From the IMG/VR virus record IMGVR_UViG_3300028025_002129, positions 1-29,681 of that record: a stretch of 29,681 nt of DNA. One strand, written 5' to 3'. The notes below the pieces were generated by a model that made no database searches, was not told the DNA's origin, and saw only the letters and a list, made by a program, of their open reading frames with translations. Below are positions 1-7,881 of the stretch, piece by piece. Origin of the DNA: a virus. The translations under genes were made by a program, and so were the position numbers. The number at the start of each line of letters is the position of its first letter. Position 1 is the stretch's first letter.

Positions 1-1
1 T

Positions 2-442
2 AATAATATAGGAGGTTCAGGCGGCTCAGGCGTAGTCATTGTTTCTTACACTAGCCCGCAAGTATTTGTTGGCGGTACGGTTACGTCATCCGGTGGAAAC
101 ACTATTCATACGTTCACTTCATCTGGTTCGCTAACACCTGGGTATACGGCTTCGTATTTAATGGTTGCCGGCGGCGGTGGCGGCGGTTCGGCATCTTACG
201 GTCAAGGCGCAGGCGGCGGTGGGGCGGGGGGATATTTAACTGGCTCTGTATCCATAGCAAGCGGGACAACTTATACCGTTACAGTAGGCGCTGGCGGCGC
301 TTCTCAAACTAACGGATCAAATACTGCGTTTACATCATTAACTTCAGCGGTTGGCGGCGGAAACGGTAATAGCGGCTCGGGTGGTTCGGGGGGGAGGCAA
401 CTCTGGCACTGGAACAGCAGGCCCACCAAGACAGGGTTATAA
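2..442 (+). CDS. Glycine-rich tail fibre/adhesin, N-terminal part (5' partial, frame broken)
   Basis: The reading frame is open from base 2, so the start lies outside the window. The visible protein is a beta-type repeat module (VVIVSY..., then TVTSSGGNTIHTFTSSGS) followed by long runs of Gly with Ser, Ala and Asn. This composition is typical of distal phage adhesins that fold as packed polyglycine helices (T4-like gp38-type tips are the known example); binding to a surface receptor is inferred. The frame leaves the glycine-rich pattern just after a run of seven G at 388-394 and stops at 442, while the +1 frame continues the same pattern to 869. The two frames are therefore one gene split by a single-base insertion, a sequencing error, or a slippage site. 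Confidence 0.75.
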   Translation, partial: NNIGGSGGSGVVIVSYTSPQVFVGGTVTSSGGNTIHTFTSSGSLTPGYTASYLMVAGGGGGGSASYGQGAGGGGAGGYLTGSVSIASGTTYTVTVGAGGASQTNGSNTAFTSLTSAVGGGNGNSGSGGSGGRQLWHWNSRPTKTGL

Positions 443-869
443 CGGCGGTGCGATATCCCCAGGCAATGATGAAGGATCGCGCGGCGGCGGCGGAGGCGGC
501 GGTGCAGGAGCTAATGGTAACAATGGAACACTTAGCGACGGCGTTGTGTTTGCAGGCGCGGGCGGCGTAGGTCTAGCAAACTCTATCACAGGCACTTCTA
601 CTTTTTATGGCGGTGGCGGCGGCGGCGCAGTGGTAAGTATTAGAGGCGCTAGCGGCGGCAATGGCGGCGGTGGAGCTACGGGAGTATCCGGCACGGCAAA
701 CACTGGCGGCGGCGGCGGAGCATCAGGTGGCGCAGGAGGTTCAGGCGTATTTATCTTATCTATCCCAACTGCTAATTACACCGGCACAACCACAGGCTCA
801 CCAACAGTTACAACTAGCGGCTCAAATACGATATTGAAATTTACGGCTTCAGGGAGTTACACAGGATGA
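351..869 (+). CDS. Glycine-rich tail fibre/adhesin, C-terminal part (continuation after the G-run)
   Basis: This frame carries on the glycine-rich adhesin after the seven-G run at 388-394. Removing one G joins the two frames as ...GSGG-GNSGTGTAGPP... without losing the pattern. The C-terminal 35 residues (ANYTGTTTGSPTVTTSG, then a T(I/L)KFT-SG ending) closely match the end of the protein at 7882-8718 and resemble the module at the start of the window, so the family is built of repeated Gly-rich and beta segments. The ATG at 351 is probably not a genuine start, because homology-like sequence runs upstream in the other frame. The stop overlaps the next start (ATGA at 866-869). Confidence 0.7.
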   Translation: MAAETVIAARVVRGGGNSGTGTAGPPRQGYNGGAISPGNDEGSRGGGGGGGAGANGNNGTLSDGVVFAGAGGVGLANSITGTSTFYGGGGGGAVVSIRGASGGNGGGGATGVSGTANTGGGGGASGGAGGSGVFILSIPTANYTGTTTGSPTVTTSGSNTILKFTASGSYTG

Positions 870-1276
870 GTTATTTTGCAAGAGTACCCACACTTACAAA
901 TGGCAAAGGCATTGTTGATGATGTGATTGCTGCTGACCAATTGTTTATTGATTCAGGTGCGGTTGGCGACCCATCTATGTGGTGGCAAACATCGTACAAC
1001 ACCCGTGGCAATGTTCATTATGGCCCTGACGGTCAGCCTGATGGCGGCGTGGCGCTTCGCGCAAATTACGCAGGGGTTGGGTACACGCTAGATACAAATG
1101 TTGTTATTCAAAGCGTAGTAGGTGTGTTCTATGCGCCTCAACCATATCCATCATGGGTTTTAGATCCGCAAACATATTTATGGGAAGCACCTGTGCCTTA
1201 TCCGACAGACGGAAAAAATTACGTTTGGGACGAAGCCACGCAATCTTGGGTGCTTGTACCTTACGAAGTTAAATAA
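866..1276 (+). CDS. Hypothetical virion-associated protein with tryptophan/proline repeats
   Basis: 136 residues, starting in an ATGA overlap with the adhesin gene, so it is translationally coupled to it. The N-terminus (MSYFARVPT...VIAADQLFIDSG) and the C-terminal aromatic repeat (YPSWVLD, LWEAPVPYP, YVWDEATQSWV) match a type of small protein I recognise from aquatic myo- and podoviruses, where it is usually called hypothetical or structural. No catalytic motif or membrane segment is visible. Its place beside the adhesin suggests a fibre accessory or virion component; this is inference from position only. Confidence 0.8.
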   Translation: MSYFARVPTLTNGKGIVDDVIAADQLFIDSGAVGDPSMWWQTSYNTRGNVHYGPDGQPDGGVALRANYAGVGYTLDTNVVIQSVVGVFYAPQPYPSWVLDPQTYLWEAPVPYPTDGKNYVWDEATQSWVLVPYEVK

Positions 1277-1289
1277 TATACTAATCGTA

Positions 1290-1306
1290 CTGGTGCGATC
1301 CACCAG
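1290..1306 (+). terminator. Short hairpin before the scaffold gene
   Basis: CTGGTG / CACCAG stem of six pairs with a five-base loop, followed by GGTTTCTT. The T-tract is poor, so it may be a weak terminator or an RNA processing/stability element rather than a full stop. Confidence 0.35.
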
Positions 1307-1325
1307 GGTTTCTTAGGAAACAAAA

Positions 1326-2105
1326 ATGTCAGAAGAAGTAACCTTAGCGGAAGTACCCGCGCCAGAACAGGACGTTACGGCAACACCTGTACCTGAAGTT
1401 TCAGCGCCGGAAGTAGTCGAGAATCAAGTTGAACAGCAAGAGGAAAAGAAGTACACCCAAGCTGAAATCGACGCGATGATCGGTAAACGACTTGCAAGAG
1501 AGCAACGTAAGTGGGAAAGAGATCAGGCGCAACGTGCGGTGCAAGCCCCACAGCCAAGTGCTCCACCCGTACCGGAAGGTTTTGCATCCACTGAAGAGTA
1601 CATCGACGCAGTAGCCGAGTACAAAGCAGCGGAAAAGCTTGCGGCACGCGAAGCACAGAAGCAGCAGTCTGCAATCTTAGAGTCCTACCACGACAAGGAA
1701 GAAGAAGCACGGACGAAGTACGACGACTTTGAACAAGTCGCCTACAACCCCAACCTTCCAATCACTGACGTGATGGCTCAGACCATTCAAGCTTCTGATA
1801 TTGGTCCCGACATGGCTTATCACCTAGGGGCAAATCCGAAAGAAGCTGAGCGGATTTCCAGACTTTCGCCATTCTTACAAGCCAAAGAAATCGGGAAGCT
1901 CGAAGCCAAATTGGCCGCTGATCCTCCCACCAAAAAGACCTCTTCGGCGCCAACGCCTATTAGTCCGGTCACTGCAAGAAGCACGGGGTCACCCTCGTAC
2001 GATACAACCGACCCACGCTCCATCAAGTCGATGAGCACCTCGGATTGGATCGAAGCTGAAAGGCAGCGTCAGATTAAAAAGCAAGAAGCGCTACGTAACC
2101 GCTAA
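1326..2105 (+). CDS. Probable capsid scaffolding protein
   Basis: 259 residues, directly upstream of the coat gene, preceded by TAGGAAAC as ribosome site. The protein is highly charged and predicted mostly helical: an acidic, Pro/Val-rich N-terminus (1-40), the signature YTQAEIDAMIGKRLAREQRKW (about 43-63) seen in many phage scaffold-like proteins, a Glu/Lys/Gln-rich helical middle, a Pro/Ser/Thr linker near 200-225 and a basic C-terminus (QRQIKKQEALRNR), which fits the coat-binding tail of scaffold proteins. Scaffolds guide procapsid assembly and are then lost. The call rests on composition and position rather than a diagnostic active site. A distant relation to P22 gp8 is plausible but unproven. 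Confidence 0.75.
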   Translation: MSEEVTLAEVPAPEQDVTATPVPEVSAPEVVENQVEQQEEKKYTQAEIDAMIGKRLAREQRKWERDQAQRAVQAPQPSAPPVPEGFASTEEYIDAVAEYKAAEKLAAREAQKQQSAILESYHDKEEEARTKYDDFEQVAYNPNLPITDVMAQTIQASDIGPDMAYHLGANPKEAERISRLSPFLQAKEIGKLEAKLAADPPTKKTSSAPTPISPVTARSTGSPSYDTTDPRSIKSMSTSDWIEAERQRQIKKQEALRNR

Positions 2106-2128
2106 CTTACTTTTTTAAAGGAACTACC

Positions 2129-3331
2129 ATGTCAAATAGCTTATTGACCATTGACATGATCACCCGTAAGTCTCTCGAAATCCTCGAGAACAACCTGGTG
2201 CTCACACGTAACGTAAACCGCCAATATGACGACTCCTTTGCTGTTGAAGGCGCCAAAATTGGTTCAACCCTCCGTATCCGCCTGCCCGATCGCGCGCTGG
2301 TGACTGACGGTGCCGCTCTGCAAGTTCAGGCCGACAACGAACAGTTCACAACGCTGACGGTGTCTAGCCAAAAGCATATCGGCGTAAACTTCACGTCTGC
2401 CGAACTTACAATGCAATTGGACGACTTCGCAGAGCGTGTTTTGAAGCCTCGCGTCTCGCAGCTCGCATCTTCGGTTGACGCCGACGTTGCAACTTCGTAC
2501 AAAGGCATCGCCAACACAGTAGGCACTCCAGGTACTACTCCTTCGACTTCTTTGGTTCTGCTCCAAGCTAACCAGAAGCTCAACGAGTTTGCTACACCTA
2601 TGAGCCCACGCTACGCGACTGTTAACCCAGCCGCTAACGCTGGTTTGGTCGAAGGCATGAAGGGCTTGTTTAACCCAACCGGCACTATCAGCCGCCAGTT
2701 CAAAAACGGCATGATGGGTGAAGGCATTTTGGGTCTGGACGAGATCAACATGTCGCAGTCCATTGCTAACCACACGAACGGCGATTGGGGCACAAGCATC
2801 ACTGTGACTTCAACTGTCACGACTGAAGGTCAATCCACCTTGCCAATCAGCTTTACTGGTTCAAGCAAGACATGGAACGTGGGCGACGTATTCACTATCG
2901 CTAGTGTTTTTGCTGTTAACCCACAGACCCGTCAATCGACCGGCAGCCTCCAACAGTTCACCGTAACTGCTGTGGCAACTGGTTCTTCGACTGCTACGCT
3001 GAGCATCAGCCCAGCTCTGTACACCGCTGGAAACGCATTGGCTACTGTTCTTGCATTCCCGCAAGCTGGCGCTGTTGTGACAATGGTTGGTTCGGCTAAC
3101 ACCGGCTACCCACAGAACTTGGTCTACCACAAAGATGCCATTAGCTTTGCTACGGCTGACTTGTTGTTGCCACAAGGCGTTGACATGGCTTCGCGCCAAG
3201 TCCACAACGGTATTTCGTTGCGTATCGTACGTCAGTACGACATCAACAACGACCGTCTGCCTTGCCGTATTGATGTTTTGTATGGCTACGCTGCCATTCG
3301 TCCTATCACTGCGGTTCGTATGTGGGGCTAA
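2129..3331 (+). CDS. Major capsid protein, P22 coat protein (gp5) family
   Basis: 400 residues with ribosome site AAAGGAA. The N-terminus (ITRKSLEILENNLVLTRNVNRQYDD, then KIGSTLRIRLP) and the segment TAELTMQLDDF-like at about 92-102 are characteristic of the P22 coat family, which has an HK97 fold and forms T=7 shells. The central part (about 213-315), rich in Ser/Thr/Val, likely corresponds to an inserted domain. The C-terminal stretch (DMASRQ, LRIVRQYDINNDRLPCRIDVLYGYAAIRP) is also typical. Length is slightly below P22 gp5 (430). A UUCG hairpin follows immediately, consistent with a highly expressed gene whose transcript is partly stopped or protected at its 3' end. Confidence 0.93.
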   Translation: MSNSLLTIDMITRKSLEILENNLVLTRNVNRQYDDSFAVEGAKIGSTLRIRLPDRALVTDGAALQVQADNEQFTTLTVSSQKHIGVNFTSAELTMQLDDFAERVLKPRVSQLASSVDADVATSYKGIANTVGTPGTTPSTSLVLLQANQKLNEFATPMSPRYATVNPAANAGLVEGMKGLFNPTGTISRQFKNGMMGEGILGLDEINMSQSIANHTNGDWGTSITVTSTVTTEGQSTLPISFTGSSKTWNVGDVFTIASVFAVNPQTRQSTGSLQQFTVTAVATGSSTATLSISPALYTAGNALATVLAFPQAGAVVTMVGSANTGYPQNLVYHKDAISFATADLLLPQGVDMASRQVHNGISLRIVRQYDINNDRLPCRIDVLYGYAAIRPITAVRMWG

Positions 3332-3337
3332 ACTAGT

Positions 3338-3353
3338 GGGGGCTTCGGCCCCC
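3338..3353 (+). terminator. UUCG hairpin after the coat gene
   Basis: GGGGGC-TTCG-GCCCCC: six GC pairs closed by the very stable TTCG tetraloop, with ATTTGTAACTTTTTTT downstream. The T-run is 13 bases away, so it could be a partial terminator or an mRNA 3' stabiliser between coat and decoration genes. Confidence 0.65.
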
Positions 3354-3382
3354 ATTTGTAACTTTTTTTAAGGATATTTATC

Positions 3383-3778
3383 ATGGCACTTTCTAATGGC
3401 ACAGGCGGTTATCAAATCGGTGCAGGCGCAACTGACGAAGCAATTATGTTTGTTCAGGGCGCACCTACTGCATTGACAGCCGCAGCAACCGCAACGTCTG
3501 CACAACTCCAAAATGGTCTGTTTACTTTTGTTGGGACTGCTGGCAACTTAACATTGCCAACAGTCGCTTTGTTGGAAGCAGATATGTTGAGTGCACAAAA
3601 AGTCAATTCTGCATTTGATTTCTTTATCATCAACACAGATGATACAGATTCGGTCACTTTGGCTGTCGGCACTGGTTGGACAATTGTTGGAGCGGCTGCG
3701 GTAACTACCGCAACGTCAGCCCATTTCCGCGCGCGCAAGACTGGCGACGGTTCGTGGACTGCATACCGCATTAGCTAA
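3383..3778 (+). CDS. Small virion protein, possible capsid decoration protein
   Basis: 131 residues, preceded by TAAGGATATTTATC. The sequence is Ala/Thr/Val-rich with alternating hydrophobic residues and no charged clusters, as in beta-sandwich surface proteins (TLPTVALLEADML, FDFFIINTDDTDSVTLAVGTGWTIVG). I do not recognise a named family with certainty. It sits between coat and gp4-type genes and is isolated by GC hairpins on both sides, the usual place for head decoration or stabilising proteins. The C-terminus (SAHFRARKTGDGSWTAYRIS) resembles ends of head-fibre-like proteins. Role is inferred. Confidence 0.75.
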   Translation: MALSNGTGGYQIGAGATDEAIMFVQGAPTALTAAATATSAQLQNGLFTFVGTAGNLTLPTVALLEADMLSAQKVNSAFDFFIINTDDTDSVTLAVGTGWTIVGAAAVTTATSAHFRARKTGDGSWTAYRIS

Positions 3779-3787
3779 TGTAACGAC

Positions 3788-3808
3788 CCCGCCCTTCGGG
3801 GCGGGTTT
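3788..3808 (+). terminator. UUCG hairpin terminator
   Basis: CCCGCCC-TTCG-GGGCGGG, seven GC pairs with a TTCG loop, followed by TTT. Ten bases after the stop of the preceding gene. Confidence 0.65.
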
Positions 3809-3822
3809 CATAAGGAAATATT

Positions 3823-4281
3823 ATGCCAAATACCAAAGCAACTGGGGTAGCATTTTTAGACCCTGATTTATCAGGCGGTACACTTGACAACACACCTATC
3901 GGCGCTGTGACACCTAATACTTTTGTTGGTACGACAGTGTACGCAACTTCTGAGATTGGTTACTCCGCCGCTGCACAAGGTGCGGTAACTCAATTGACAT
4001 CAAAATCTACTGCCGTGACGCTTAACACGTCAGCCGGTCAGATTACGATGAACGCAGCCTCTTTGGCAGCAACTACTAACGTCACATTTACGCTGACTAA
4101 CAGTTTGTTGTCGGCTAAAGACGTGTTGATTTTAAACGTCACTAACGGTACATCGGCTGCGTACAACTGCTGGGTATCTAGCATGGGTGCAGGGGCGGCG
4201 ACTATTACGTTGCGTAACATCAGCGCAAGCCCTTTGGCTGAAGCTGTTGTGATCAACTTTGCAATTATTCATTGCGCTTAA
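3823..4281 (+). CDS. Virion protein, head decoration/head-fibre-like
   Basis: 152 residues, ribosome site TAAGGAAATATT. The central and C-terminal part (QGAVTQLTSKSTAVTLNTSAGQ, AATTNVTFTLTNSLLSAKDVLILNV, ATITLRNISASPLAEAVVINFAI) is a recurrent beta-rich module that I have seen after coat genes of many phages, generally annotated as structural or head-fibre protein. It repeats the compositional style of the gene before it, suggesting both coat the shell surface. No enzyme motif is visible. Function as decoration is inferred from family resemblance and position. Confidence 0.75.
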   Translation: MPNTKATGVAFLDPDLSGGTLDNTPIGAVTPNTFVGTTVYATSEIGYSAAAQGAVTQLTSKSTAVTLNTSAGQITMNAASLAATTNVTFTLTNSLLSAKDVLILNVTNGTSAAYNCWVSSMGAGAATITLRNISASPLAEAVVINFAIIHCA

Positions 4282-4287
4282 TAAGGC

Positions 4288-4303
4288 GGGGGCCTTGGCC
4301 CCC
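4288..4303 (+). terminator. GC hairpin after decoration gene
   Basis: GGGGGC-CTTG-GCCCCC stem of six pairs. It lacks a T-tract and lies only nine bases before the next ATG, so it may occlude the ribosome site or act on mRNA stability rather than terminate. Confidence 0.5.
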
Positions 4304-4311
4304 AACTCAAA

Positions 4312-4476
4312 ATGAACATATACCTAGAACATCCTTTGCACGGTCAAAAAGTTGCCACAATGGAACTTGAAGCCGAAGAAGATGAAAAAAATGGTTGGGT
4401 GCGTTATACTTTGGATACGCCTGAAGATGCGGAGCCGGTAAACGAGCTAAAACGTAAACGTAAAACTTCGGAGTAG
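4312..4476 (+). CDS. Small conserved phage protein between capsid and gp4-type genes
   Basis: 54 residues (MNIYLEHPLHGQKVATMELE...). The pattern HPxHGxKVA...E.E.DE.NGWVRYTxDTP...EPVNEL followed by a basic tail (KRKRK) is familiar from phages with P22-like tail genes, at this same position. It starts just after a GC hairpin with no obvious Shine-Dalgarno, and ends two bases before the next start. No known function. Its strongly acidic middle and basic end suggest a small adaptor or assembly protein; this is inference. Confidence 0.75.
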   Translation: MNIYLEHPLHGQKVATMELEAEEDEKNGWVRYTLDTPEDAEPVNELKRKRKTSE

Positions 4477-4478
4477 CC

Positions 4479-5192
4479 ATGAGCACCACAGCCGGCGATC
4501 AGATAAATGGGGCGCTGCGCCTAATCGGCCAATTAGCTGAGGCTGAAGTGCCCTCAGCCGCTACGTCTGAGGATGCGCTGGCAACACTTAACCAGATGAT
4601 TGACTCATGGAATACTGAGCGGTTGTCGGTGTTTTGTACGCAAGACCAAATCTTTTCTTGGCTGCCAGGGTTTATGACCCGCACGCTAGGACCTACGGGA
4701 GATTTCGTTGGAAACCGCCCGATTCTTATTGACGATTCAACTTATTTTCGCGATCCTTCTTCTGGCATTTCATTCGGCATTAAGCTGATCAACCAGCAAC
4801 AGTATGACGGTATTGCGGTCAAAACGGTCACGTCAACTTATCCACAAGTCATGTTTGTAAATATGACTTACCCCAACATCACAATGACCGTTTATCCGGT
4901 GCCAACTAAGGTACTGGAGTGGCACTTTGTGTCGGTTCAAGAGCTTACAACACCTGCGCTACTGAGCACGCCCTTGGCGTTCCCACCAGGCTATCTCAGA
5001 GCCTTTAAGTACAACCTTGCGTGTGAGCTTGCCCCCGAGTTTGGTGTTGAGCCCTCGCCCACTGTGCAGCGCGTTGCGATGACGTCTAAGCGCAATCTCA
5101 AGCGCATCAACAATCCTGACGACATCATGTCCTTGCCATATTCTATTGTGGCCACACGTCAGCGCTTTAACATCTTTGCGGGTAATTATTAA
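4479..5192 (+). CDS. Tail accessory factor, P22 gp4 family (head-to-tail adaptor)
   Basis: 237 residues. The N-terminus (QINGALRLIGQLAEAEVPSAATSEDALATLNQMIDSWNTERL) is the hallmark of the P22 gp4 / head-completion adaptor family: a four-helix bundle that binds the portal ring and extends it. Family proteins plug the portal after packaging and provide the seat for gp10 and tailspikes. P22 gp4 also has muramidase activity; no such active site can be confirmed here, and this protein is longer than P22 gp4 (166), with an added C-terminal beta part. The stop shares one base with the next start (TAATG). Confidence 0.88.
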   Translation: MSTTAGDQINGALRLIGQLAEAEVPSAATSEDALATLNQMIDSWNTERLSVFCTQDQIFSWLPGFMTRTLGPTGDFVGNRPILIDDSTYFRDPSSGISFGIKLINQQQYDGIAVKTVTSTYPQVMFVNMTYPNITMTVYPVPTKVLEWHFVSVQELTTPALLSTPLAFPPGYLRAFKYNLACELAPEFGVEPSPTVQRVAMTSKRNLKRINNPDDIMSLPYSIVATRQRFNIFAGNY

Positions 5193-6712
5193 TGCAGTCG
5201 CCTATCCTCGGATCAGCTTATGTGGCACGCAGCGTTAACGCTGCCGATAGCCGCATGGTTAATTTGTTTCCCGAGGTTATACCCGAAGGCGGTCATACCC
5301 CAGCGTTTCTGAACCGTGCCCCAGGTCTAAAGCTTGAAGTTGCCGTTGGCACGGGGCCGGTGCGCGGGCTGTGGACGTTTGGTGCTTACGCATACGTTGC
5401 ATCAGGGAATACCCTATATAGGTTAGATTCTGAATACAACATTACAACGCTTGGCACTTTGGCAAATGATGGCCCAGTGTCAATGGCCGACGATGGCACG
5501 CATTTGTTTGTAGCGTGTAACGGCCCAAGCTTTGTCTACAACGCTACAACCGATGCGTTTGGCGAAATCACCGACCCAGACTTTCCTGGCGCGCTGACGG
5601 TGTCTTACCTTGGCGGCTACTTTGTGTTTATTGAGCCAGACAGCCAACGCGTGTGGGTAACAGAGTTACTTGACCCAACATCTATTGACCCGCTTGACTT
5701 TGCAAGCGCTGAAGGCAGCCCAGACGGATTGGTGTCATCCATTACCGACCATTCTGAAATTTGGTTGTTTGGCACAAACTCGGTTGAGGTTTGGTACAAC
5801 GCGGGTACGGCAGACTTTCCTTTACAGCGCATTCAAGGTGCGTATAACGAGATTGGATGCGCGGCTACCTATTCGGTTGCCAAGCTTGATAATGGCCTGT
5901 TTTGGCTTGGTGCTGACGCCCGTGGGCGGGGTATTGTCTACCGCGCTAACGGTTATACCGGAACGCGCATCAGCACGCACGCAATTGAGTGGCAGATTCA
6001 GCAATATGGCGACATCTCTGACGCTATCGCGTACACGTACCAGCAAGACGGCCATGCGTTTTACGTGCTAACTTTCCCAACCGCGGGTGCAACTTGGGTG
6101 TACGACGTGGCCACACAAGCGTGGCATGAGCGCGCAAGCTTTACCAATGGCGACTTTGGTCGTCATCGCAGCAATTGTCAGATGGCGTTTAACAGCGAAA
6201 TCATCGTAGGCGATTATCAAAACGGCAACTTGTATTCGTTTGATTTAGAAGTTTACGCAGACGGCCCCCGCGTACAGAAATGGTTGCGCTCATGGCGTGC
6301 ATTGCCTACCGGCACAAACAACCTAAACCGTACAGCGCAGCACAGTCTGCAACTTGATTGCGAATCCGGTGTAGGCGCTGTGGGCGTGACTGAAGTGCCT
6401 GGGCATATTTACTTGACCCCGTTGACTATCGGGGACTTAGGCATTGAGGATGAGATTGTTATTGTCAACTCAATTGACCTATATGTTGAGCCACAAGTTA
6501 TGTTGCGCTGGTCCGATGACGGTGGCCATACGTGGTCTAACGAACATTGGCAGTCAATGGGCACCAAAGGCGGTTACGGCACCCGTGTCTTTTGGCGACG
6601 CCTTGGCATGACGCTTAAATTGCGTGATCGTGTTTATGAGATTTCAGGCACTGATCCAGTTAAGATTGCGATTATGGGTGCTGAACTACACATGAGTGCT
6701 ACAAATGGCTAA
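5192..6712 (+). CDS. Packaged DNA stabilisation protein, P22 gp10 family (tail hub)
   Basis: 506 residues, beginning at the ATG that overlaps the upstream stop. Signature features are the N-terminus SPILGSAYVARSVNAADSRMVNLFPEV, repeated propeller-like blades (for example GLWTFGAYAYVASGNTLYRL, PVSMADDGTHLFVACNG, DHSEIWLFGTNSVEVWYN) and the C-terminal RWSDDGGHTWSNEHWQSMGTKG segment. P22 gp10 forms the hexameric hub below gp4, closes the DNA channel and attaches tailspikes and needle. Length is close to P22 gp10 (472). Gene order gp4-gp10-fibre adaptor supports the assignment. Confidence 0.9.
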   Translation: MQSPILGSAYVARSVNAADSRMVNLFPEVIPEGGHTPAFLNRAPGLKLEVAVGTGPVRGLWTFGAYAYVASGNTLYRLDSEYNITTLGTLANDGPVSMADDGTHLFVACNGPSFVYNATTDAFGEITDPDFPGALTVSYLGGYFVFIEPDSQRVWVTELLDPTSIDPLDFASAEGSPDGLVSSITDHSEIWLFGTNSVEVWYNAGTADFPLQRIQGAYNEIGCAATYSVAKLDNGLFWLGADARGRGIVYRANGYTGTRISTHAIEWQIQQYGDISDAIAYTYQQDGHAFYVLTFPTAGATWVYDVATQAWHERASFTNGDFGRHRSNCQMAFNSEIIVGDYQNGNLYSFDLEVYADGPRVQKWLRSWRALPTGTNNLNRTAQHSLQLDCESGVGAVGVTEVPGHIYLTPLTIGDLGIEDEIVIVNSIDLYVEPQVMLRWSDDGGHTWSNEHWQSMGTKGGYGTRVFWRRLGMTLKLRDRVYEISGTDPVKIAIMGAELHMSATNG

Positions 6713-6908
6713 CGTCACCCAAATCCCAGCACCGCGTGTGCCGATTGTTGACCCCACAACGGGGCTCATGTCACGCGAATGGTTTAGGTTTTTTAACGCC
6801 GTATACGAACAGCTTGGGGGCGGCGAAGGCGGCGCTTCTGGCACCTTTACAACTGTTGATTCCAAGACCGTGACCGTTGTCAACGGCATTATTACAGGGA
6901 TAGTCTGA
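6705..6908 (+). CDS. Small conserved phage protein after gp10
   Basis: 67 residues starting at the ATG at 6705 (MANVTQIPAPRVPIVDPTTG), which overlaps the end of the gp10-type gene by eight bases. A GTG three codons upstream is less likely. The motif RVPIVDPTTGLMSREWFRFF is common in short proteins next to tail genes of many phages. The C-terminal third (TFTTVDSKTVTVVNGIITGIV) looks like a beta-rich fibre stub. The stop shares the A of the next ATG-containing junction (TGATG). Probable tail or fibre attachment component; function unknown. Confidence 0.78.
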   Translation: MANVTQIPAPRVPIVDPTTGLMSREWFRFFNAVYEQLGGGEGGASGTFTTVDSKTVTVVNGIITGIV

Positions 6909-7873
6909 TGTCAATTAACATTTCCTACTTAGCTGGCGCAGGCGCTCAATTCTTTGACAGCAACGGCGACCCCTTGGCCGGCGGTCTGCTGTACACGTAC
7001 AACGCCGGCACTACAACGCCTGTATCGACTTACACGTCACGCTCGGGCGCGGCCTTTAACACCAACCCGATTGTGCTGAATTCGTCAGGCCGCACACCCG
7101 CTGAAATTTGGCTAGAAGGTGGAGTGCTGTACAAGTTTGTGTTAAAGGATTCGACCTTTGTTCAGATCGGCAGCTACGACAACATTCCTGCGGTAAACGA
7201 CCCCACCACGACCAACAACCTGATTACGGTTACAGGAACTAACGCGTTGACGGGTTTGGCGGTCCCCCCGTTAGAAGGGTACGCAACGGGCGCACAGTAT
7301 TCGTTCATAGCACAAAACACAAATACCGCGGCCGTCACACTAGACATTGATAGCTTGGGCGTGAAAAGCGTCACCAAGTTTGGCACAACACCTTTGGTCG
7401 CAGGCGACATTATTGCAAGTTCTTTAGTTATTGTTGAGTACGACGGAACACGTTTTCAATTGTTAACTGTTGGAAAGACTACGTTTAACTACATTCTTGA
7501 AACTACAACCATATCGGCAACGGCCGCAACCGGCACGATTACTTTTGACGTGCTGAACCAGCCAATTGTGTACTACACGACAGCGGCTACTGCCAACTGG
7601 ACAATCAACTTTAGGGGCAATAGTTCTACGTCGCTCAATAATGCAATGGCTATTGGTCAGACGTTGACAGCTACTTTTATGGCTACCCAAGGCGCAACTG
7701 CGTACTACAACAACGCGGTCACCATTGACGGCACGCCCGTTACGCCTAAATGGCAAAGCGGAATTGCGCCTAGCGCGGGCTATACCAACAGCGTGGACAC
7801 TTACACTTACGCAATTATTAAAACGGCTAACGCTACGTTTACCGTGTTAGGTTCGCAAACCAAATTTGCGTAA
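6908..7873 (+). CDS. Tail fibre/tailspike protein with head-binding-like N-terminus
   Basis: 321 residues. Residues about 10-100 (FDSNGDPLAGGLLYTYNAGTTTP, VLNSSGRTPAEIWLEGGVLYKFVLKDS, VQIGSYDNI) follow the pattern of the P22 tailspike head-binding domain: a beta-strand with G-x-L/I-Y, a default-value strand, N-x-x-G and a V-Y/L-x-F strand. The rest (about 105-320) is Thr/Asn/Ala-rich beta sequence ending VLGSQTKFA. No glycosidase or lyase motif is visible, so it is probably the anchor that joins fibres to the gp4/gp10 hub. The glycine-rich adhesin follows eight bases later. Confidence 0.8.
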   Translation: MSINISYLAGAGAQFFDSNGDPLAGGLLYTYNAGTTTPVSTYTSRSGAAFNTNPIVLNSSGRTPAEIWLEGGVLYKFVLKDSTFVQIGSYDNIPAVNDPTTTNNLITVTGTNALTGLAVPPLEGYATGAQYSFIAQNTNTAAVTLDIDSLGVKSVTKFGTTPLVAGDIIASSLVIVEYDGTRFQLLTVGKTTFNYILETTTISATAATGTITFDVLNQPIVYYTTAATANWTINFRGNSSTSLNNAMAIGQTLTATFMATQGATAYYNNAVTIDGTPVTPKWQSGIAPSAGYTNSVDTYTYAIIKTANATFTVLGSQTKFA

Positions 7874-7881
7874 GGATTAAA

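Noticed and set aside
1-869. Diversity-generating retroelement target in the adhesin
   Set aside because: No reverse transcriptase or template repeat is visible in the window, and the gene end shows no AAC-rich variable region.
2861-3355. Long minus-strand frame across the coat gene
   Set aside because: Antisense shadow of the well-supported coat protein; no start signal, and its sequence is not protein-like.
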